A stretch of 64,000 nucleotides of DNA from Massilia alkalitolerans DSM 17462 (GTDB lineage: Bacteria > Pseudomonadota > Gammaproteobacteria > Burkholderiales > Burkholderiaceae_D): the NCBI RefSeq assembly GCF_000427785.1, contig NZ_ATYR01000014.1, positions 1-64,000 on the forward strand, read 5' to 3'. A program made the translations under genes and the position numbers. Numbering within the stretch: the first letter of the stretch is position 1; every line of letters begins with the position of its first letter. Of this stretch, positions 1 to 8,131 are shown piece by piece. The notes under the pieces are model-generated. The model had not been told where the DNA came from. It made no database searches and was given only the letters and a program-made list of their open reading frames with translations.

Positions 1-243
1 CAACGCGCCATCGGTGTGCAGCTTCGGTACGCGGCGCGGTGCAATGCGACGGGCGCCGCTCTGCAAATGGGCAAGGTTGGCGTCGTAAGCACCCACACCG
101 GGCGCACGGCGAAGTTCGCGGCTGATCGAACTAGGGGCACGGCCAAGGCGTTTAGCAATGGCTCGGATACTGCACTGGTCGTCCAGCATGGTCATCAAGA
201 CGGCCCGCTCCTGTGTCGTCAGATGGGTGTAGTTTTTCGGCAT
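1..243 (-). CDS. IS30 family transposase, N-terminal part
   Basis: An ATG-started frame of 81 codons stays open to the window edge. It begins MPKNYTHLTTQERAVLM and continues through SIRAIAKRLGRAPSSISREL, the N-terminal helix-turn-helix typical of IS30-family transposases that bind the terminal inverted repeats. The DDE catalytic domain would lie beyond the left edge. Family assignment rests on this N-terminal motif only. It is the sole transposase I recognise in the window. Confidence 0.85.
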   Translation of the reverse strand, partial: MPKNYTHLTTQERAVLMTMLDDQCSIRAIAKRLGRAPSSISRELRRAPGVGAYDANLAHLQSGARRIAPRRVPKLHTDGAL

Positions 244-285
244 GGCAGCACCTTACAGCAAAGGGTGTTGCACTTGGTTTTAGAG
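1..285 (-). mobile_element. IS30-family insertion sequence, one end only
   Basis: This is the promoter-proximal end of an insertion sequence whose body lies left of the window. It contains the start of an IS30-type transposase followed by about 40 bp of non-coding end. Reading inward from the right, the terminal region contains TCTAAAACCAAGTGCAACAC, which I take as part of the terminal inverted repeat. The exact outer boundary is uncertain (about 275-286), because the other end and any target duplication are not visible. The element abuts the coding sequence of an acyltransferase gene. Confidence 0.7.
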
Positions 286-1277
286 GCTGCCCTGCCTTGC
301 TGGTTGTCCTATTCCACCTTTCGACGCGATACGATTCGATTTACGGACATACGACTGCACCGCTTGTCTCGCTGCCGTGGGGACACTACGGGGTCAACCT
401 TTTTTTCATGATCAGCGGCTTCGTCATTTTCATGTCGCTCGACCGGACGCGGACTGCGCTCGACTTCGTTGTTTCCAGACTCAGCCGCCTCTTTCCAACT
501 TACTGGGCAGCGATCATTGTCACGAGCCTGGTTATCAGTATGCTCGGCCTGCCTGACCGCGAAGTCTCACTGCCAGACACGATCGCAAACTTCAGCATGA
601 TCCACAACCTGTTCGGTATCCCTCATGTCGACGGGGTGTACTGGACGCTCGAAATCGAAATGCTGTTTTACTGCTGGGCCTTAATCGCCTTCAGCCTGGG
701 CTGGCTTTCCAGAATCCATTTATTGCTCGCGGTTCTGTTTTCCATCCGGCTCATCTATTTTTGGTGTCACCGGTACTTTCAGCTCGAGCTCCCGATAATT
801 ATTTCACATCTGCTAATACTGAACTATATTGCCTGGTTCAGCGCAGGGATCATGATTTACCGGCTGGTGATGGGCAGCAGCACTCGAAATTTAGACTTGG
901 GAGTCTTATTTTGCGCAGTGGCGCTGACAACGGTTGTCGAGGGCTATAGGCTTGGGGCCATTATGATTCTCTGCATCACAGTGCTGTATGGCGCTGCGGT
1001 GGGTCGGCTGCCATTGAACCGCCGTTGGCTGGTTTGGCTCGGCGCGATCTCCTATCCCTGGTATCTAATGCACCAGAATGTTGGCTATGCCATGATTCGG
1101 AGACTTGAGGCGATGGGACTGAGCGCAAACATTGCAATCGCCGTTAGTATTCTGGGAACCGTCACCATCGCCTATCTTTTACTGATCTTTATCGACCGTC
1201 CTGCTATCAAATGGCTGCGCGAACAATATAAGCAAAAGAAGGAAACCCTGCTGAATAAGTACTATAAAGCAGTGTAA
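213..1277 (+). CDS. Acyltransferase-3 family membrane protein, 5' end replaced by IS30 sequence
   Basis: From about residue 22 the protein reads as an OafA/YrhL-type acyltransferase: RGCPALLVVLFHLS near the start (the family's first helix, with its histidine), then GVNLFFMISGFVIFM, roughly ten hydrophobic segments and a basic tail. Such proteins O-acetylate cell-surface sugars at the inner membrane. The residues before GFRGCPALL come from antisense IS30 DNA, so the native start and perhaps 10-20 residues are missing. It may be a dead remnant, or it may be expressed from the IS end. Its composition is more AT-rich than its neighbours, which hints at a transferred surface-polysaccharide locus. 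Confidence 0.7.
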   Translation: MSSDGCSFSAWQHLTAKGVALGFRGCPALLVVLFHLSTRYDSIYGHTTAPLVSLPWGHYGVNLFFMISGFVIFMSLDRTRTALDFVVSRLSRLFPTYWAAIIVTSLVISMLGLPDREVSLPDTIANFSMIHNLFGIPHVDGVYWTLEIEMLFYCWALIAFSLGWLSRIHLLLAVLFSIRLIYFWCHRYFQLELPIIISHLLILNYIAWFSAGIMIYRLVMGSSTRNLDLGVLFCAVALTTVVEGYRLGAIMILCITVLYGAAVGRLPLNRRWLVWLGAISYPWYLMHQNVGYAMIRRLEAMGLSANIAIAVSILGTVTIAYLLLIFIDRPAIKWLREQYKQKKETLLNKYYKAV

Positions 1278-1308
1278 GTCTCCAAGTCAGCACTTCCAAA
1301 TCGAGCGT

Positions 1309-2087
1309 CTAAACCGTCGGGATCCTCGCGCCGTCGATCACGAACTCGGCGCCATGCACCGACGCCGCCAGCGGCGACAGGAGAAACGCCGCCAGCTCGG
1401 CCACCTCCTCCGGCTTGCCGGGACGGCCGATCGGGATGCCGCCCAGCGAGTCCATGAGCTGCCGCCTCGCCTCGTCTTCGCTGCCCTCGCGGTGCGCCGC
1501 CATGCGCTGGACCAGCGCCTGGGCGGCCGTGGTCTCGATGAATCCGGGCGCGATGCTGTTTACTCGAATGCCACGGGGCCCGAACTCGTTGGCCAGCGAT
1601 TTGCTGTAGTTGGCCAGGGCCGCCTTGGCGGCGGCGTAGGCCACGGTGGACTCGAACAGGGGCAGGCGCCGCTGGATCGAGGTGATATGGAGGATGGCGC
1701 CGCTGCGCCGCTCCAGCATGGCAGGCAGGAGGGCGCGGTCAAGCCGCACGGCCGACATCAGGTTGACCTGCAGCGCCGCCTCCCACATCGCGTCGGTCAG
1801 CGCAAGCGCGCCGCCGCTGGGGGCGGCAGAACCGCCGACGTTATTCACCAGGAAATCGAGGTGACCGAATTCGCGCACGACGGTGTCGGCGACGAAGCTT
1901 GCACCTTCGACCGTTCCCACGTCTGCCTCGAGGTAGCGCACGCCTGCCAGCGCTTCGGCCGGCTGCCTGCGCGCCGTGGCGATGACCGTGGCGCCGTCCT
2001 GCGCCAGCCTGCGGACGATGGCTTCGCCCATGCCCTTGGTGCCGCGGTGACGAGCGCATGCTTGCCCGCAAATGGATAGGCGTTCAT
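1309..2087 (-). pseudogene. SDR family oxidoreductase with a one-base frameshift in the cofactor motif
   Basis: A short-chain dehydrogenase/reductase of about 259 residues if repaired. The start MNAYPFAGKHALVT is in one frame, and the rest (KGMGEAIVRRLAQDG onward) is in another. The break falls within the glycine-rich NAD(P)-binding motif: GTCACCGCGGCACC is present where GTCACCGGCGGCACC would encode VTGGT, so one G is missing. Downstream the family features are intact: NNVGG, the catalytic Ser of HITSIQ, YAAAK and NSIAPGFIET. The start overlaps the upstream stop as ATGA, so the two genes are translationally coupled. The substrate is unknown. This could be a genuine mutation or a base-calling error. 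Confidence 0.8.
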
Positions 2088-2410
2088 GGCTTGATCTCCA
2101 GCGACTGGATCGCCCCGGATCGGAGCTCGAAGTGGAAATGCAGCGTGATCGGGCTGCCGGGGAAGTTCCCCCAAACCAGGGCGCGCAGCCTGTGGCGGCC
2201 GGCGGCTTCGTCCAGGCCCGCGGGTTCGATCGTGGCCCCGTAGCGCAGCGCGGTGTCGCGGGCCCATGCGGCGATCTCGCCGCGCCCGCGCCGCACCAGT
2301 CCCTCGTCATGGACGATAGCGTCCGGATTGAAACATGTCGCCAGGCGCTCCGGCGCCTGCGCGTTTGCTGCCTCGACATAGCCTGCAATGGGGTTCGGTA
2401 ATGTGTTCAT
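2084..2410 (-). CDS. NTF2-like (SnoaL-fold) family protein
   Basis: A 108-residue single-domain protein starting MNTLPNPIAGYVEAANAQ. The pattern of helix, then FNPDAIVHDEG and a C-terminal sheet ending ITLHFHFELRSGAIQSLEI, is typical of the SnoaL/nuclear-transport-factor-2 cone fold. That fold is used by small isomerases, hydrolases and binding proteins. It is the first gene of a two-gene unit with the SDR and is divergent from a LysR regulator, so the pair probably forms a LysR-controlled small-molecule oxidation unit. The substrate cannot be read from the sequence. Confidence 0.75.
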   Translation of the reverse strand: MNTLPNPIAGYVEAANAQAPERLATCFNPDAIVHDEGLVRRGRGEIAAWARDTALRYGATIEPAGLDEAAGRHRLRALVWGNFPGSPITLHFHFELRSGAIQSLEIKP

Positions 2411-2515
2411 GTCGGCCTCCTGTTGTTGGTGCAGCCAAGTCTAGATTCGGGCATCATGAAGAAAAAGCACCAGAATGGACATGCACCATGAACCAACAGT
2501 TCAAAATGGTTTGAC

Positions 2516-3436
2516 ATGAGTTCCCTCGACCTGATCCGACTGTTCCTGGCCGTTGCCGAGGACCGCTCTTTCACCCAGGCGGCCCGGCACCTGGAAATCA
2601 CCCCGACCGCGGTCAGCAAGGGCGTGCGCGCGCTCGAGAAGAAGCATGGTGTCGCGCTGTTCGTCCGGACCACGCGCAGCGTCGCGCTGACGGAAGCCGG
2701 GGCGAGCTTGCTGGCCGCCCTGAAGCCGGCCGTCGGCCAGATCGAGGACGCCTTCAACGAGCTGGCGCAGTTCCGGAGCCGCCCGTCCGGCCACCTGCGG
2801 CTCACCGCGCCGCGCAGCTTCGGCTTCCTGCTCGCACGCTCCCTGGTGCCGCGCATGCGGGCGGCCTATCCGGATATCACGATCGAGCTCTCGCTCGACG
2901 ACGGCCTGGTCGACTTGGTGGCAGCCGGCATGGATGCCGGCATCCGGCTCGGGCAGGCGGTGGCCCAGGACATGGTCGCTATCCGCCTCAGCCGCCCGCT
3001 GTCATGGTCGATCGTGTCGGCGCCCGGCTACTTCGAGCAGCACGGCGTTCCGCAGCAGCCGCAGGACCTGTTGCGCCACCAGACGCTGCGCTACCGCTTT
3101 CAAACCTCCGCCCGCTTGCCGCCCTGGCGCCTGGCCGGCCCTGACGGCGAGCTCCTGCTGGACACCGAGGCCCTCCTCACCGCCAACGACACCCAGATGC
3201 TCGCCGAGTGGGCGCGCCAGGGCCTGGGCATCGCCTGGCTGCCGGACCTGGAAATCGAGGAGGACGTGCGGCGCGGACGCCTGGTGCGGGTATTGACGCA
3301 GTTCGTCCCCGATACCTCGGGCCTTTTTCTCTATCTCCCGATGCGCACCCGGAACCAGCCCAAGATGCGCGCACTCATCGAGCAGGTGTCCAGGCTGGCC
3401 GACGAAGCTGCGCTCGATGTGAGCTGCAAGCGATAA
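2516..3436 (+). CDS. LysR family transcriptional regulator
   Basis: 306 residues, the standard LysR length. An N-terminal winged helix-turn-helix (about residues 1-60: LDLIRLFLAVAEDRSFTQAA, then TPTAVSKGVRALEKKHGVALF) precedes a periplasmic-binding-protein-like effector domain (about 90-295) beginning SGHLRLTAPRSFG. It is transcribed away from the NTF2-like/SDR pair across about 105 bp, the usual arrangement for a LysR protein that controls its divergent neighbour. The inducer is unknown. Confidence 0.92.
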   Translation: MSSLDLIRLFLAVAEDRSFTQAARHLEITPTAVSKGVRALEKKHGVALFVRTTRSVALTEAGASLLAALKPAVGQIEDAFNELAQFRSRPSGHLRLTAPRSFGFLLARSLVPRMRAAYPDITIELSLDDGLVDLVAAGMDAGIRLGQAVAQDMVAIRLSRPLSWSIVSAPGYFEQHGVPQQPQDLLRHQTLRYRFQTSARLPPWRLAGPDGELLLDTEALLTANDTQMLAEWARQGLGIAWLPDLEIEEDVRRGRLVRVLTQFVPDTSGLFLYLPMRTRNQPKMRALIEQVSRLADEAALDVSCKR

Positions 3437-3530
3437 CGCGCGCAAGGCACGGCAGACCTGTGCACTCTCAAACCGAACGAGCAAATGAGGGGCTACGATC
3501 CAGACGTTTAGCTTACAACAGGAGGAGACC

Positions 3531-4712
3531 ATGCATCCTGCATGCGCCGTGCGCATATGCCTGCTGGACAGGACCAACCTGAACGAAAGCTACCAGCATT
3601 CCATCCTGATATCGGCCCTGCGCAGCATTGCCGCCCTCCAAGTGGTCGCCGCCCATCTCCGTGGAGAACTGTTTCCGAGCCTGAAAACAGTGGCGGACCC
3701 ATCGCTCTGGTACCAGGGACTGGCCTTCTTCACCGGGTTTTCGCACATTGCCGTCGTCATCTTCTTCCTGCTGAGCGGCTGGCTCGTCGGCGGCAGTCTG
3801 CTGAACAAGCTGGGGGAGCCCAACTGCATGATGTCGTATGCGATCGACCGGCTCACGCGCATGTGGATCGTCCTGGTGCCGGCCTTCGTGCTCACGCTGG
3901 CGATCGGCACGCTCACGCAGACGGTCGACCCTGGACGGGTCAGCTATGCGCCGGATAATGAATACTCGTGGAGCACGTTCTGGGGCAATCTGTTCGGCTT
4001 ACAAGGGATGGCCGTCCCTCGCTTCGGTGGCAATTTCTCCCTGTGGAGCCTGGCGAACGAGATGTGGTACTACGCCCTCTTCCCCCTGTTGCTGTTGCCA
4101 GTCATCGGACAACGGGGCATCACGAAAGTGGCCGGTCTGGCCGCCTGCGCCGTCATCGGCTACCTGCTGCTGTTCGACCTGATGCTGTATTTCCTGATCT
4201 GGCTGCTCGGTGTGCTGTTCTCGCGGATCCGCATCGAACTGGGCCGCGCCGCGCGCCTTCTGTTGATCGTCGTGATCCTTGCGCTTGCCGTCCATTTCCG
4301 GATGAGCGGCAGTATCGGCACCCTGGTTGCGGCGACGTTTGCCGAAGACCTGCTGTTCAGCGTGCTCTTTCTTTGCCTGCTGTCGAGCCTGCAGTTTCCC
4401 GCGGATCGTGCGCGCATCGGCAACCGGCTGGCGAACCTTGCCGGACTACTGGCCCCGTTCTCATTCACGCTGTACGTGATCCACTACCCCTTGATCTACC
4501 TGGCCGAGTTCCTGCATGACCCGATCGGGACGCAGACCTTGTCGACAAGCAATCCTGCGTCCCTGCTTGTTTACGCAGGGCTGTTCGTCGCCATCGTGGT
4601 GTTCGCCTACCTCTTCCACCTGCCGTTCGAAGCACATACTTACCGGCTGCGGCGCTTCGTCAAACGGATGGTGCTGGCGCCTGCGCCCGAACCCTCCTAC
4701 AGCCAGAGGTAA
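3531..4712 (+). CDS. Acyltransferase-3 family membrane protein
   Basis: A 393-residue integral membrane protein of the OafA/YrhL acyltransferase-3 family. It has LRSIAALQVVAAHLRGELFP near the N-terminus (first-helix motif with its His), FFLLSGWLVGGSLLNK, about ten membrane spans, and SFTLYVIHYPLIYLAEF near the end. The start is well supported by AGGAGGAGACC immediately before the ATG. It probably O-acylates an envelope or exported glycan. It stands alone between the LysR gene and the convergent sulfur-module gene, and is unrelated in position to the IS-damaged acyltransferase at the window edge. Confidence 0.88.
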   Translation: MHPACAVRICLLDRTNLNESYQHSILISALRSIAALQVVAAHLRGELFPSLKTVADPSLWYQGLAFFTGFSHIAVVIFFLLSGWLVGGSLLNKLGEPNCMMSYAIDRLTRMWIVLVPAFVLTLAIGTLTQTVDPGRVSYAPDNEYSWSTFWGNLFGLQGMAVPRFGGNFSLWSLANEMWYYALFPLLLLPVIGQRGITKVAGLAACAVIGYLLLFDLMLYFLIWLLGVLFSRIRIELGRAARLLLIVVILALAVHFRMSGSIGTLVAATFAEDLLFSVLFLCLLSSLQFPADRARIGNRLANLAGLLAPFSFTLYVIHYPLIYLAEFLHDPIGTQTLSTSNPASLLVYAGLFVAIVVFAYLFHLPFEAHTYRLRRFVKRMVLAPAPEPSYSQR

Positions 4713-4739
4713 CAGGGGCAAGCCGCAGGAGCCGGCCGG

Positions 4740-5489
4740 CTAGCCTTGCGGACTCTCGGTCATTTGCTGGCAGTACTTGACGAGGTTTTCCGGCAGATCA
4801 GTCGGGCACACCCCGCATTGCTTATTGCCGGGAACCGCGTAATCGATAAATTTAGGGTACGGCAGCTCGAGTTCCGCCATGATCTGCCGGAACTCCTCGA
4901 CCGAGCGGTCCCCACCGAGACGGGGATTGCGCTGCTTTTCCTGCATCACCGAAGACACCCACCTTTTCTGGTAGTCGTGCGCCGGGTAGACGAGTGTTTC
5001 GTCAGGCAGTGCGAACAGCTTTCCGCGCACGCTGTGATAGAGCGCATCGGAATCGCCCTGCTGGAAGTCGGTGCGCCCGCATCCCTCGATCAGCAAGGCG
5101 TCGCCCGTGAATACACGGTCGCCCAGGACGTAAGCAAAATGTCCCGACGTGTGGCCCGGCGTATGCAGGGGCCGAAATTCCATGGAGCCCACCCTGAACG
5201 GCGTTCCCTCTTCCAGCTGAACATCCGCACAGTCGACGCGTTCCGCCGCTGGCGCCGCAATCCTGCTCCCAACCTTGTTCTTCAGTTCCAGCGCCGCCGT
5301 GATGTGGTCGGCGTGGACATGGGTGTCGATGCTGTACGCCAGCGTCAGGCCCAGGCGGCTCAACTCCTCCAGATCGCGTTCCACCGTCACGATCACGGGA
5401 TCGACCAGGACTGCCTGCCCGGTTTCGGGGCAGCCGATCAGATAGGTATATGTGCTCGACAAGGGTTCGAAAAGCTGACGGAAGATCAT
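4740..5489 (-). CDS. ETHE1-like MBL-fold persulfide dioxygenase with a Cys-bearing tail
   Basis: A 249-residue metallo-beta-lactamase-fold protein. Metal ligands are visible: H57/H59/D61/H62 in THVHADH, H113 in HTPGHTSG, D130 in FTGDALLIEGCGRTDF and H171 in PAHDY. GCGRTDF is characteristic of ETHE1-type persulfide dioxygenases, which oxidise glutathione persulfide to sulfite. Unlike its paralogue about 3.4 kb away, it has a C-terminal extension with CGVC (C225, C228) and C240. It follows the DUF442 gene on the same strand, about 110 bp downstream, so the two are probably co-expressed from the BigR-controlled divergent promoter. Confidence 0.88.
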   Translation of the reverse strand: MIFRQLFEPLSSTYTYLIGCPETGQAVLVDPVIVTVERDLEELSRLGLTLAYSIDTHVHADHITAALELKNKVGSRIAAPAAERVDCADVQLEEGTPFRVGSMEFRPLHTPGHTSGHFAYVLGDRVFTGDALLIEGCGRTDFQQGDSDALYHSVRGKLFALPDETLVYPAHDYQKRWVSSVMQEKQRNPRLGGDRSVEEFRQIMAELELPYPKFIDYAVPGNKQCGVCPTDLPENLVKYCQQMTESPQG

Positions 5490-5600
5490 GCGTTTCTCCT
5501 CGACATGCAGGGCTGAGCCTTGCTTTCACAAGGCGCCCCGGGGGCGCCATCCGATCGGCGAAGTATAAGACGCCAGCACGCCGTCCGGCGCAGCGCTGCG

Positions 5601-5951
5601 CTAGCGCGAGGCGCCGCCGGGTTCATTTTCCGTGTCCTTGAACAGCGTCTCGGCGCGCATGCCGGTGCGGCAAAAACCCAGGACCGGCTTGGGCGCGGCC
5701 GCGTACAGCGCGACGAAGGCCGCGCGATCGGCGTCCGTGATCTGCCCCGGCACTACCGGCAAGTGCACGACCTCGACGCCGTGACGGCGAGCCTCGGCGG
5801 CGATCGCTGCGAACGGCGGCTGGTCGCCGGCCTCGCCGTCCGGCCGGTTGCACACCAGGGTGGCGAAGCCCTGCTCCTTCAACCCCGCGACGTCGGCAGG
5901 CGCGATCTGCGCGGCGACGGCGTAGTCCTTGCAGAGATAACGGATGTTCAT
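5601..5951 (-). CDS. DUF442 / TIGR01244 family sulfurtransferase (Blh N-domain type)
   Basis: A 116-residue protein with the P-loop CRTGMRA (C94-A100). This is the active-site signature of the TIGR01244/DUF442 family, a phosphatase-like fold used as a sulfurtransferase and found fused to the dioxygenase in Xylella/Agrobacterium Blh. Here the two domains are separate genes, with the ETHE1-like gene downstream. The likely role is transferring sulfane sulfur between a thiol acceptor and the dioxygenase in the cytoplasm. It is divergent from bigR across a 98-bp operator region. Confidence 0.82.
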   Translation of the reverse strand: MNIRYLCKDYAVAAQIAPADVAGLKEQGFATLVCNRPDGEAGDQPPFAAIAAEARRHGVEVVHLPVVPGQITDADRAAFVALYAAAPKPVLGFCRTGMRAETLFKDTENEPGGASR

Positions 5952-5982
5952 GCTGTCCTCCAGGGGATCAAAAAAGAAGACT

Positions 5983-6019
5983 ACAGTATATTGAAATATA
6001 TATTGTCTGTAGATATAAT
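5983..6019 (+). promoter_or_regulatory. Divergent promoter with palindromic BigR operator candidate
   Basis: A sigma-70-like promoter reads towards bigR: TTGAAA (5991-5996), 17-bp spacer, TATAAT (6014-6019). A 24-bp imperfect palindrome (5983-6006) with arms ACAGTATAT and ATATATTGT around TGAAAT covers the -35 box. It would also overlap the reverse promoter of the sulfurtransferase gene, whose -10 candidate is TATACT. ArsR repressors of the BigR class bind AT-rich palindromes over promoters. Here a single site could silence both arms until persulfide is sensed. The pairing of site and regulator is inferred from position. Confidence 0.65.
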
Positions 6020-6049
6020 GTAAAACAGTAGATTGACTGAGGTGCTTCC

Positions 6050-6382
6050 ATGCCAGACACGCAACAACTTGATTTGCAGCAGATGCGCCATGCCGCCGCC
6101 CAGGCCTGCGCGCTCCTGAAGGTATTGGGCAATCCCGACCGCCTCCTGCTGCTGTGCCAGCTGAGCCAGGGCGAACACGCAGTCGGCGAGCTCGAGACCC
6201 TGGTGGGCATTACGCAGCCCACCCTGTCCCAGCAGCTCGCCGTGCTGCGCGAAGAACAGCTGGTCAACACCCGCCGCGAAGGAAAACAGGTTTTCTACCG
6301 GATCGATAGCGAGGCAGCGCTGGCGCTCATTCAGGTGCTCTACGAGCAGTTCTGCCTGCCAAACCAAGGAGTCAAACCATGA
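6050..6382 (+). CDS. bigR: BigR/SqrR-type ArsR persulfide-sensing repressor
   Basis: A 110-residue ArsR-family winged-helix protein (ALLKVLGNPDRLLLLCQLSQ, then recognition helix QPTLSQQLAVLREEQLV). C36 and C102 are 66 residues apart, the same spacing as the redox cysteine pair that forms the sulfur-sensing bridge in SqrR and BigR. Genome context (ETHE1-like, DUF442 and YeeE/YedE genes) agrees with a sulfide/persulfide sensor rather than a metal sensor. The stop codon overlaps the next start as ATGA, so it is the first cistron of the transporter operon. Confidence 0.88.
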   Translation: MPDTQQLDLQQMRHAAAQACALLKVLGNPDRLLLLCQLSQGEHAVGELETLVGITQPTLSQQLAVLREEQLVNTRREGKQVFYRIDSEAALALIQVLYEQFCLPNQGVKP

Positions 6383-6810
6383 ACATCGACTGGGTCCATT
6401 TCACCCCCTGGAGTTCGCTCGCCGGCGGCTTGACCATCGGCGCCGCCGCTGCGGCCTTCATCCTGCTCAACGGCAGAATCGCCGGCATCAGCGGCATCCT
6501 CGGCGGCCTGCTACGGCCATCCGGCGGCGACGTCGGCTGGCGCATCGCCTTCGTGCTCGGCCTGATCGCCGCGCCGCTCGCCTACGGCGCCTTGCACACC
6601 CTGCCGGTGCCGACCGTCGATGCCGGCGAACTCACCCTGGTCGCCGCCGGCCTGCTGGTCGGCGTAGGAACGCGCTACGGCGCCGGATGCACCAGCGGCC
6701 ACGGTGTATGCGGCCTGTCGCGCCGCTCGCCGCGTTCGCTGGCCGCCACCGCGGCCTTCATGCTGGCCGGCTTCGCCACCGTCTTCGTGGTACGCCATCT
6801 GCTCGGATAA
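6379..6810 (+). CDS. pmpA: YeeE/YedE family membrane protein (PmpA-like)
   Basis: A 143-residue membrane protein with about four hydrophobic segments and the signature [18 protein letters not shown] (C104 and C111) of the YeeE/YedE (DUF395) family, whose TsuA member carries thiosulfate through conserved cysteines. This is the first half of a split two-gene transporter, as in pmpAB loci next to BigR-type regulators. It probably imports a sulfane-sulfur compound. It overlaps bigR by 4 nt and leaves 11 nt before its partner. Confidence 0.87.
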   Translation: MNIDWVHFTPWSSLAGGLTIGAAAAAFILLNGRIAGISGILGGLLRPSGGDVGWRIAFVLGLIAAPLAYGALHTLPVPTVDAGELTLVAAGLLVGVGTRYGAGCTSGHGVCGLSRRSPRSLAATAAFMLAGFATVFVVRHLLG

Positions 6811-6821
6811 GGAGAATCACC

Positions 6822-7259
6822 ATGCACATCCTGACATCACTGCTCATCGGACTGCTCTTCGGCATCGGACTGATCGTGGGCGGCATGAGCGATCCCGCCA
6901 AGGTCCTCGGCTTCCTCGACCTCGCCGGCAACTGGGATCCCTCGCTCGCCTTCGTCATGGGCGGCGCCATTCTGGTGAGCGCCCCGGCGTTCTGGTTTGC
7001 GGGCAAGCGCGAGCGCGCGCTGCTGGGCGCGCCCATGCGCCTTCCCACCGCGACCCGGATCGACCGCCGCCTTGTGCTTGGCTCGCTCGCCTTCGGCGCC
7101 GGCTGGGGCCTGGGCGGCTATTGCCCGGGCCCGGCACTGGCCTCGCTCGCCACCGGCGGCTCGAAGCCGCTCGTGTTCACGATCGCCATGGTGGCCGGCA
7201 TGGCGATCTTCGAGCTGGTCGAGTGGGCCCGCGCCAGCCGCATTGCCCGGAGCGCCTGA
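6822..7259 (+). CDS. pmpB: YeeE/YedE family membrane protein (PmpB-like, DUF6691)
   Basis: A 145-residue membrane protein with the complementary half-motifs [24 protein letters not shown] and [15 protein letters not shown] (C101). It pairs with the preceding gene to make one sulfur-compound channel. An upstream in-frame start would run through the previous gene; the ATG after AAGGAGAATCACC is clearly the real start. It lies in the BigR-headed operon. Confidence 0.87.
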   Translation: MHILTSLLIGLLFGIGLIVGGMSDPAKVLGFLDLAGNWDPSLAFVMGGAILVSAPAFWFAGKRERALLGAPMRLPTATRIDRRLVLGSLAFGAGWGLGGYCPGPALASLATGGSKPLVFTIAMVAGMAIFELVEWARASRIARSA

Positions 7260-7312
7260 GCCATGCCTGCGCCAGCCCCCATCCGGCCAGCAGGTGTTCG
7301 GCGGAGGCCGTC

Positions 7313-8107
7313 ATGCTGACCGCCGCCGCGCTCGGCCTGGTCGTCGGCCTGATCCTGGCGCTGACCGGTGCCGGCGGCGGTATCCTGGCGGTCCCGCTGC
7401 TGGTCTTCGGCACTGGCGCCGGCGTCGCCGAAGCGGGCCCGATCGGCCTGCTCGCGGTGGGCATGGCGGCCGCGCTCGGCGCCGTGCTGGGCCTGCGCGC
7501 CGGCATCGTGCGCTACCGCGCCGCCATGCTCATCGCCGCCGCCGGCGTGTTGCTCGCGCCGGCCGGACTGTGGGCGGCGCGCTCGGCGGACGCCCGCTGG
7601 CTGGGGGTGCTGTTCGCACTGACGCTGCTGTACGTGGCCTTCAGGACCTACCGCCAGGCCGCCGCGCCCGCATCCGGCGCCAGCGCCCGGGGCCAGGCTC
7701 CGTGCGTGCGCAGCACGGCGGACGGCCGCTTCGTCTGGACCCGTCCGTGCGCGCGCGCCCTGGGCCTGTCGGGCGCCGCCGCCGGCTTCCTGTCGGGCCT
7801 GCTGGGCGTCGGCGGCGGCTTCGTGATGGTACCCGCCCTGCAGCGCTATACCGACCTGCCGATCCAGTCGGCGGTCGCCACCTCGCTGGCCGTGATCGCC
7901 ATCATTTCCAGCGCCGGCGTGGCCACCGCGGCCGCCCAGGGCGCCATCGACTGGCCGACCGCGGCGCCCTTCGCGGCGGGCGCGCTGGCCGGCATGCTCG
8001 GCGGCCGCTCGCTGGCGGCGCGCATTGCCGGGCCCCTGCTGCAAAAGGGCTTTGCCCTGCTCTCGGCCCTGGTCGCCCTCGGGATGATCGGCAAGGCCTT
8101 TATCTGA
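7313..8107 (+). CDS. TauE/SafE family permease
   Basis: A 264-residue membrane protein of the TauE/SafE (DUF81) family, with the duplicated motifs LALTGAGGGILAVPLLVF near the N-terminus and GLLGVGGGFVMVPALQRY in the middle, joined by a hydrophilic loop (about 115-145). Family members export or import sulfur oxyanions and organosulfur compounds. In a persulfide-detoxification operon, export of sulfite made by the dioxygenase is a reasonable inference. The start is the ATG after GGCGGAGGCCGTC. Confidence 0.85.
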   Translation: MLTAAALGLVVGLILALTGAGGGILAVPLLVFGTGAGVAEAGPIGLLAVGMAAALGAVLGLRAGIVRYRAAMLIAAAGVLLAPAGLWAARSADARWLGVLFALTLLYVAFRTYRQAAAPASGASARGQAPCVRSTADGRFVWTRPCARALGLSGAAAGFLSGLLGVGGGFVMVPALQRYTDLPIQSAVATSLAVIAIISSAGVATAAAQGAIDWPTAAPFAAGALAGMLGGRSLAARIAGPLLQKGFALLSALVALGMIGKAFI

Positions 8108-8131
8108 TTCATTATCCGTAAGGAGAACGCC

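Noticed and set aside
5532..5548. GC-rich palindrome GGCGCCCC/GGGGCGCC downstream of the DUF442 gene as a terminator
   Set aside because: The arms are short with no loop or T-run; more likely chance in GC-rich DNA.
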